In this document: one piece after another, positions 26,925 to 31,491 of the stretch
Layout: each line of letters opens with the position of its first letter
Numbering within the stretch: position 1 is the stretch's first letter
Assembly: GCA_036939355.1 (NCBI GenBank)
Contig: JALLAP010000469.1
Span: forward strand, 1-31,491
Direction of reading: 5' to 3'
Origin: Thalassiosira profunda
Lineage: Eukaryota; Bacillariophyta; Thalassiosirophyceae; Thalassiosirales; Thalassiosiraceae
DNA length: 31,491 bases
Position numbers and translations under genes: made by a program
Notes under the pieces: generated by a model
Database searches by the model: none
Seen by the model: the letters and a program-made list of their open reading frames with translations, nothing else
Told to the model about the DNA's origin: nothing

Positions 26925-29502
26925 TCACCGCTTCTTCTCCGGTGTGACCTTGGGCAGCGAACTTGCCCCTCCGATGCTACCGCGACGACTGCCTCCACCG
27001 TTCCCACCCACAGCGCCAGAGGCTGCGGTGTTTCCAAGGTGATGGTAGAACTCAGGGGGAAGTGAGCGGGTGGACTGTGATCCCTGATCTGGGGCCGCCT
27101 CGAAAGACTCGATCGCAAACTCAGAATCGGACAGCCCACGCAAAACGGGGTGCAAGGACGAATGCTTCAACCCGATGAGCTGCGGAAAGCGAGGATCCCT
27201 ATCATATCTCTCTGTCGCTTCCTTTCGTTCATCCTCCAGCCCATGGACGATCAAGCAGTGGGCATCACCCGAGCGTGGAGAGGACATCCAGGTACCGGAC
27301 TCCCGGAGGTACTTCGGAGCCATCGCGATATCGAGGTTGGTCAACACGTGGGGAGCGAAGGCGACGATCATGCGCCAGCAAGAGTACCATGACGTCACCG
27401 GCCGACCGTAGATGACATCTAAGATTGCCCACCCGAAACTGGCGTCTTCGATCTCAAACCAATACGCGAACGGGACCGGGACGCCGCCGTGGTAAACGAA
27501 ACGCTTCGCATCGGCCCACGACTCGTACACTCCAGCACAGGCGAACCCACCAATGCCCCAGACGACAACCACATGGTGTTCATAGTCATCGTCGCTCCGG
27601 GAGACATGGGTTCCGTCGGCTTGGAGATGAGACTTGCGGGTGGCGCGCAACCCCGCTTCCATCATCTTCAACAGCGCAGTCAAATACCCCTGATCTTTGT
27701 GTTCCCAATTCCCACCAGATATATCTGCTACCTTGCGCGAAAGACTCGGGGTCTTGAAGACGAAGCGTAGTTCGTCAGCTTCGCACATCTGAGGATTCAA
27801 CAGAGAGTTGTGGGGAGGTAATTCGGACTTCTTCTTGTAGCCTTCGAGATATTCACTCGTGCGCAGGCACTCTCGAAGCATTTCGTTGAAATCTATCCGC
27901 ATCACCTCCTCAGCCCGAACGACCTCGAACGATGCGCCTTGCGCCTGACGATCGTCAGAACCGGAGACCTCGATGGAAGAGGGCGAAGGCTCACCAACGA
28001 GCGCTTCAGGCGATCCGGGCACATAGACGATGCCGGTTGCGGAGGCAAACAAGACCGGATGTTCGACGCACGGGCCAACGCCGGCCATAGTACCGCCTTG
28101 CGCCTGCAACAATCCACCGCCTTGAGGAGGAGGAACGGGCGCCTCGATGGCTAGCAACGGCTTGGGGGGCGTGGCCAGCGCCGGGAGCTTGCCGGTGGGC
28201 TTGGCAGTGGCCTCGAGCTTCTTGCCGGCATCGACCTCCGCCCGGATCTCGTCTTGCTTGGCCTTGGCCTCGAGGTCGGCCCGGAGATCGTCAACCTCAA
28301 TGGAAGGGGATGAAGGCTCCTCGTCCGCGGAGGTAGACGATGCAGAAGACGTCGATTGGTACGGCATATCCTAGTAGACAAAAAGTGGCAAACATGTCAG
28401 ATAAACATGTGACGGCGAGTAGCACGCGTACACGCACACGACAACGTACGACAGGGGGCACGCAGGACTTAGCCCGGCTATACCCAGCCCAAGGACAGCA
28501 GTAGTGGGCCCACTTCAAACCAGCAACAACAACCCTTTCGATGTCATCGCCTTCATTGATGGGGACAGGGCACATACTGCATGGGCCAAAGAACTCAGCA
28601 ATCCGAGTAAACCTATCCCGGTAAGGGGAACGATGATTCTTGCCGGCATAAGCCTGAGCAATCGCCTTCCTCAAAATGGCGCGCACACGTTTCTGCTCTA
28701 TCTGCCACCGCTGAAAGGCCGTCAGCGGTATCGACTCGCGCGTCGGCGGTGCCTTGACATCGAGGGCCTTGGGAGACGACGCCACGCGACTGGACGTGGA
28801 GGAAGGGGGCGTTGAGTGATCCTCAGCTCGTGACCAATCGTCGGCAAGCCGGACACTGCGTGGGGAACGTCTGGCATCCTTCACTTGGGACGACGGAACC
28901 TCGCCGAACGCCCTGGCGGCGGCCACCTTCACAGCGTCGATTGCTGCCTGCAACTCGGAGATGGCCGGTTCCGGAGGAGGTCCATCAGTTGGCTGGACGT
29001 TGGGGACGGATACGCGGTATTGCGCGCCAGTCGCTAGACGACGTACGACGGTTTTGCTTGGAGGCACTGCTTCCTTCACCTGAGACGCCGGAAACTTGGT
29101 TGGAGGCACTTGTTGACCACATACCACCGCCGGAGGGACAGTGGACGGAGACTCTTGTTGGCCAAGGGACACAGCCCCAACCACAACCGAGGGCGACGAC
29201 GAAGAAGGTGCGGCGGAGCTGGCGGCGACAGAAGAATCTTGATATGGCTCAACCACAGCCCCGGAAGGCGAAGCCGAAGACAAACGATCGCACCCGGCGA
29301 GTCGTCGTGGTGACAGGGGATCACACGCGCGGCCGAGGCCCTGCCCCACCACCGCCCTGCCCCCCTGGGACGCTTCGCGCTCATTCCCACCATCGCCCGA
29401 CGACGACGCCGCGTTATTGGAGAGCGCGGTTCCTACAGTCGAACCCGACAAACCCATGCCGCCGCCGGCATCTGTTTCCTTCTCCTCTGCGTGCGTGTTC
29501 AT
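26925..29502 (-). CDS. protein with zinc-binding motif and viroplasmin-like domain, two exons
   Basis: Exon 1 (29502-28450, 351 codons) starts at ATG 29502. It is mostly Ser/Pro/Ala-rich and disordered, then has a helical segment (FQRWQIEQKRVRAILRKAI) and a zinc-like motif, CSMC, then KWAHYCCPW. The probable intron 28371-28449 is 79 bp: donor GTC|GTACGT, branch-like CTGAC, acceptor CTACTAG|GAT, phase 0. Exon 2 (28370 to about 26925) begins with acidic and Lys/Ala-rich sequence. About 262-312 residues into it a segment resembles the caulimovirus viroplasmin / RNase H1 N-terminal domain (GVYESWADAKRFV, then FAYWFEIEDASFGWA), which binds RNA-DNA hybrids. The frame stops at 26925 inside a GTGAGT donor-like site, so more exon sequence probably follows. 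The overall function is unknown. Confidence 0.6.
28371..28449 (-). other. probable intron (79 bp)
   Basis: Minus strand: GTC|GTACGT donor, CTGACAT branch-like motif, then a T-rich tract (CCACTTTTTGTCTACTAG) and acceptor before GATATGCC. Both exons are in phase 0, and the joined frame is open. A GTATAG donor about 35 bp upstream is out of phase and less likely. Confidence 0.55.
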
Positions 29503-29891
29503 TATCTACGATCTATCTACCTGGTAACCTATCTCCGATATGTACTTACCATTCCCGAAGAACATGCCAGCTGCTTCGATCGATGGTGTGCAGCTGTCTT
29601 CGATTGGTGAATTATGGGAGAGGGAGCGCTCACCTCAAAACAGGTGTTTTCGGCCACTTCTGCCTGCAAACAGAGAAGAATCATCGATAAATCAAGGCAA
29701 AGCAATGACAAACCGTGATCGTCGAGTGAGAGAGCAGACCTCTTTCTCACTTGTCAAATTTTGAACAAATTCTAATAAGAAGGAATCGGTACGCACGCCA
29801 TTTTGGGACTCCAAATTTTTCTACTTACAGAGGAATCCTTACATCAATAGTCACGAAAAAAACAAAAAACTAACCTGCCAAGGAATCAGCT

Positions 29892-29973
29892 CGATCTTTC
29901 CAATTTACGGCAGAGAAATTTGCGACCTTTCGAGCCGATTTTTCCAATCTTTCTTTTTCGGCAGGGAAATTTT
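29892..29973. repeat. degenerate direct repeat (about 35 bp units)
   Basis: CGATCTTTCCAATTTACGGC (29892 onward) is echoed by CGATTTTTCCAATCTTTC (29936 onward). Each copy continues into GGCAG(A/G)GAAATTT. The second copy carries a small T-rich insertion. Confidence 0.6.
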
Positions 29974-29980
29974 GTTTCGG

Positions 29981-30094
29981 TTCGCCTGTACGTACATACT
30001 CCTCCCTCTTACCTACAACGATAAACCCACGCGCCCAAACAGCTTCTTTTCGCCTGTACGTACTCCCTCTTACAAAAAAAAACCCACGCGCCCA
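29981..30094. repeat. degenerate direct repeat (units of 57 and 46 bp)
   Basis: Both units start with TTCGCCTGTACGTAC (29981-29995 and 30049-30063), continue through ACTCC...CCTCTTAC, and end AACCCACGCGCCCA (30024-30037 and 30081-30094). The interior differs by short indels. Confidence 0.7.
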
Positions 30095-30230
30095 CACTCA
30101 CAAAAAAGAGATTTCCCAGAAATGGAACGGCCGTCATCGTAAGACTAACGCTACGGTACTGCAAGACAGACACCTACATTCTACGCCATGTTACCAGTTC
30201 CCAAGTAACTCGACCCAGTTAGGAGCGGGA

Positions 30231-30262
30231 CATACACGCACGCATACATACACGCACGCATA
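30231..30262. repeat. perfect tandem 16-mer (two copies)
   Basis: CATACACGCACGCATA occurs at 30231-30246 and again at 30247-30262. Confidence 0.8.
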
Positions 30263-30403
30263 CACCTTTGCACTCAAACGGTACTCGCAGTACATATAGT
30301 TTCGACATAAATCGTTCGGAACAAAAAATTGCGCACGAACCTCAAAATTGGCGAAAAAGGAACAAATCGATCCGGACGTTCAATGTAGTTACCTGATTTT
30401 CGC

Positions 30404-30468
30404 CCGGGCTCAGCGGGGTTCACCCGCAGCCCGGCAACTGGAGTAGCCTATACTCCGAGGGGGGGGGG
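30404..30468. repeat. two stacked hairpins and a G-run
   Basis: Hairpin one: CCGGGCT (30404-30410) and GCGGG (30413-30417) pair with CCCGC (30423-30427) and AGCCCGG (30428-30434), a 12-bp stem with a 2-nt bulge and 5-nt loop. Hairpin two: GGAGTA (30440-30445) pairs with TACTCC (30451-30456) around GCCTA. A run of ten G follows at 30459-30468. The cluster is GC-rich within AT-richer DNA, so a structured RNA or an element end is possible. Confidence 0.6.
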
Positions 30469-30580
30469 CCAGGCCGACTAGAAACTACGATCAGCGCCCT
30501 AAATAGTACTGCCAAAATTCTCGTCGTAGCGGCACTAGAGAGATACTCCCTTTAAATTTTCACGAACAGAAAGAAAGGCG

Positions 30581-30599
30581 CGCCATTTTTGAAATGGCG
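30581..30599. repeat. perfect 8-bp-stem palindrome
   Basis: CGCCATTT (30581-30588) and AAATGGCG (30592-30599) are inverted around TTG. The right arm runs into GGCGGGAA, which resembles an E2F-type site. Confidence 0.5.
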
Positions 30600-31491
30600 G
30601 GAAAGGCCTCTCTCTTTTGAGCTGTTAAAATCACTCCCTCGCTCTTGTGCAGAGAGAGCTCCATCGCTCCCCGAACTAAAGTGGTCGCCTTTGAAGGTGA
30701 ATTCCTCGTTCAAGATGTGCCTGCCTGAAAATCAAAGAAAATTGGGAGAGTTGGAGCACACGAGCCAGCACACACCACAAACCGACTACATAATGGCCCG
30801 TGCTCTGAGAGCAAGCCTGACATAAGGAGACAACTGCAACCGCACCCACGAGGGATACAAGGCCCACTTCCCCGGATTGGGTTCTTGAGCTTGAGCTCCG
30901 AGTAACTTCAGCTTTACCTGTGACCGTCACAGATTCTGTGAAAGGATCAGGAGGGCGGCGTATCCGCCCACAGGAGTCTCAGCCTCAAAAAACATTGTCG
31001 GTCCTCTTGACAGATGAATACGCTTTCTCACGCTAAAGCTAAAGCAATTGGCGGGAACAAATGGCTGGAAAATGGCTGGAACGGAGAGAAAAGATACCAA
31101 TCAGCCAAACGCATACAACACGAAGAACAAGCAGAGCTAGGCTGACCGACATCGACGATTAGTGATGAAATAACATAGCAACTGATCCGACGGTCCGCTC
31201 GCGTGCCAAGGGAAGCCCCCCATCTCGCAACCAATCAATGGACTTCAGACGGCCTCTGTGATCCTTAAGTTGTGCTACTGTGGCTGAATTAGCCCAGCCC
31301 GTGTTGCTGACTTTGTCATCCGTGGGAGGCCCCCTCGATTTCTCTGACGGTCGTGTGTGTTCCTCACACAGGAGTGCTCATCCAAGTCCACACCTCGTCG
31401 CCGGCAATAGACTCTCGACTCTCGAGATCGCCTAGTCCTAGTGATACATTCGCCGCATGTTCTAAGCATTATGTGCTAAGCATCCAACATT

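Larger units (their letters stand above)
29503..31491. other. about 2 kb of lower-GC non-coding sequence with repeats
   Basis: The frames here are short, with composition unlike the genes, and I do not call any protein. The region holds the upstream sequence of the gene at 29502, several degenerate direct repeats, perfect 16-mers, hairpins and two GGCGGGAA motifs (30596-30603 and 31050-31057). A GTAAGT near 29549 on the minus strand could be the donor of an intron in the 5' leader. Confidence 0.6.

Noticed and set aside
28812..29690. Plus-strand open frame of 292 aa
   Set aside because: It is antisense to exon 1 of the zinc/viroplasmin-like gene, and its Pro/Arg/Thr composition is typical of a shadow.
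30385..30400. TTACCTG resembling the 5' end of U1 snRNA
   Set aside because: Only seven bases match, and the following stem-loops do not fit the U1 layout.
30413..30427. GGGTTCACCC resembling a tRNA T-arm
   Set aside because: No D-arm, anticodon arm or acceptor stem can be built around it.
30589..30825. Short plus-strand open frame of 78 aa
   Set aside because: It uses no convincing start context, begins inside a palindrome and has no ordered segment.
1..31491. CRISPR array, rRNA or tRNA genes
   Set aside because: No regularly spaced identical repeats with unique spacers and no rRNA or tRNA signature were seen on either strand.

Overview
The window looks like nuclear DNA of a unicellular eukaryote. 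The sequence shows spliceosomal-type introns (a phase-matched 90-bp GTAAGT...CAG intron at 14628-14717, with good candidates at 22235-22334 and 28371-28449), Kozak-like start contexts, large eukaryotic mobile elements and no bacterial operon layout. I cannot name the species. An amoebozoan or another protist with small introns would fit, but that is inference.

Layout. (1) 1-982: GC-rich host sequence with the 3' end of one gene (+) and a small gene (-), converging. (2) About 1.14-11.4 kb: one long LINE-like retrotransposon on the minus strand. ORF1 (8777-11116) overlaps ORF2 (1341-8780) by the 4 bases ATGA. ORF2 carries an AP-type endonuclease, reverse transcriptase, RNase H, a zinc motif and a C-terminal Ulp1-type cysteine protease. 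(3) 11.6-13.3 kb: an unrecognised plus-strand gene interrupted by one frameshift. (4) 13.7-16.2 kb: a spliced unknown gene (-) and a possible FHA-like gene (+), divergently arranged. (5) 16.3-26.2 kb: a block of mobile-element genes on the minus strand. It holds a stand-alone GIY-YIG endonuclease and a Helitron-like transposase with HUH/Rep, PIF1-like helicase and a C-terminal GIY-YIG domain. Upstream of these is a long cysteine-rich and repeat-rich N-terminal region that appears to be spliced onto the Rep-helicase exon. (6) 26.4-29.5 kb: a multi-exon gene (-) with a zinc-binding motif and a viroplasmin/RNase H1-N-like segment. (7) 29.5-31.5 kb: lower-GC non-coding DNA with short repeats and hairpins.

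The most notable system is the Helitron-like element. A rolling-circle initiator, a helicase and a GIY-YIG nuclease seem to be joined in one polypeptide, and a close paralogue of the nuclease domain sits directly downstream as its own gene. The N-terminal part shows decay (a 7-nt deletion in a 69-bp coding repeat) and an unresolved frame change near 22.7 kb, so this copy may be non-autonomous or may need an unannotated intron. The retrotransposon ORFs are fully open over about 9.8 kb, which suggests recent activity.
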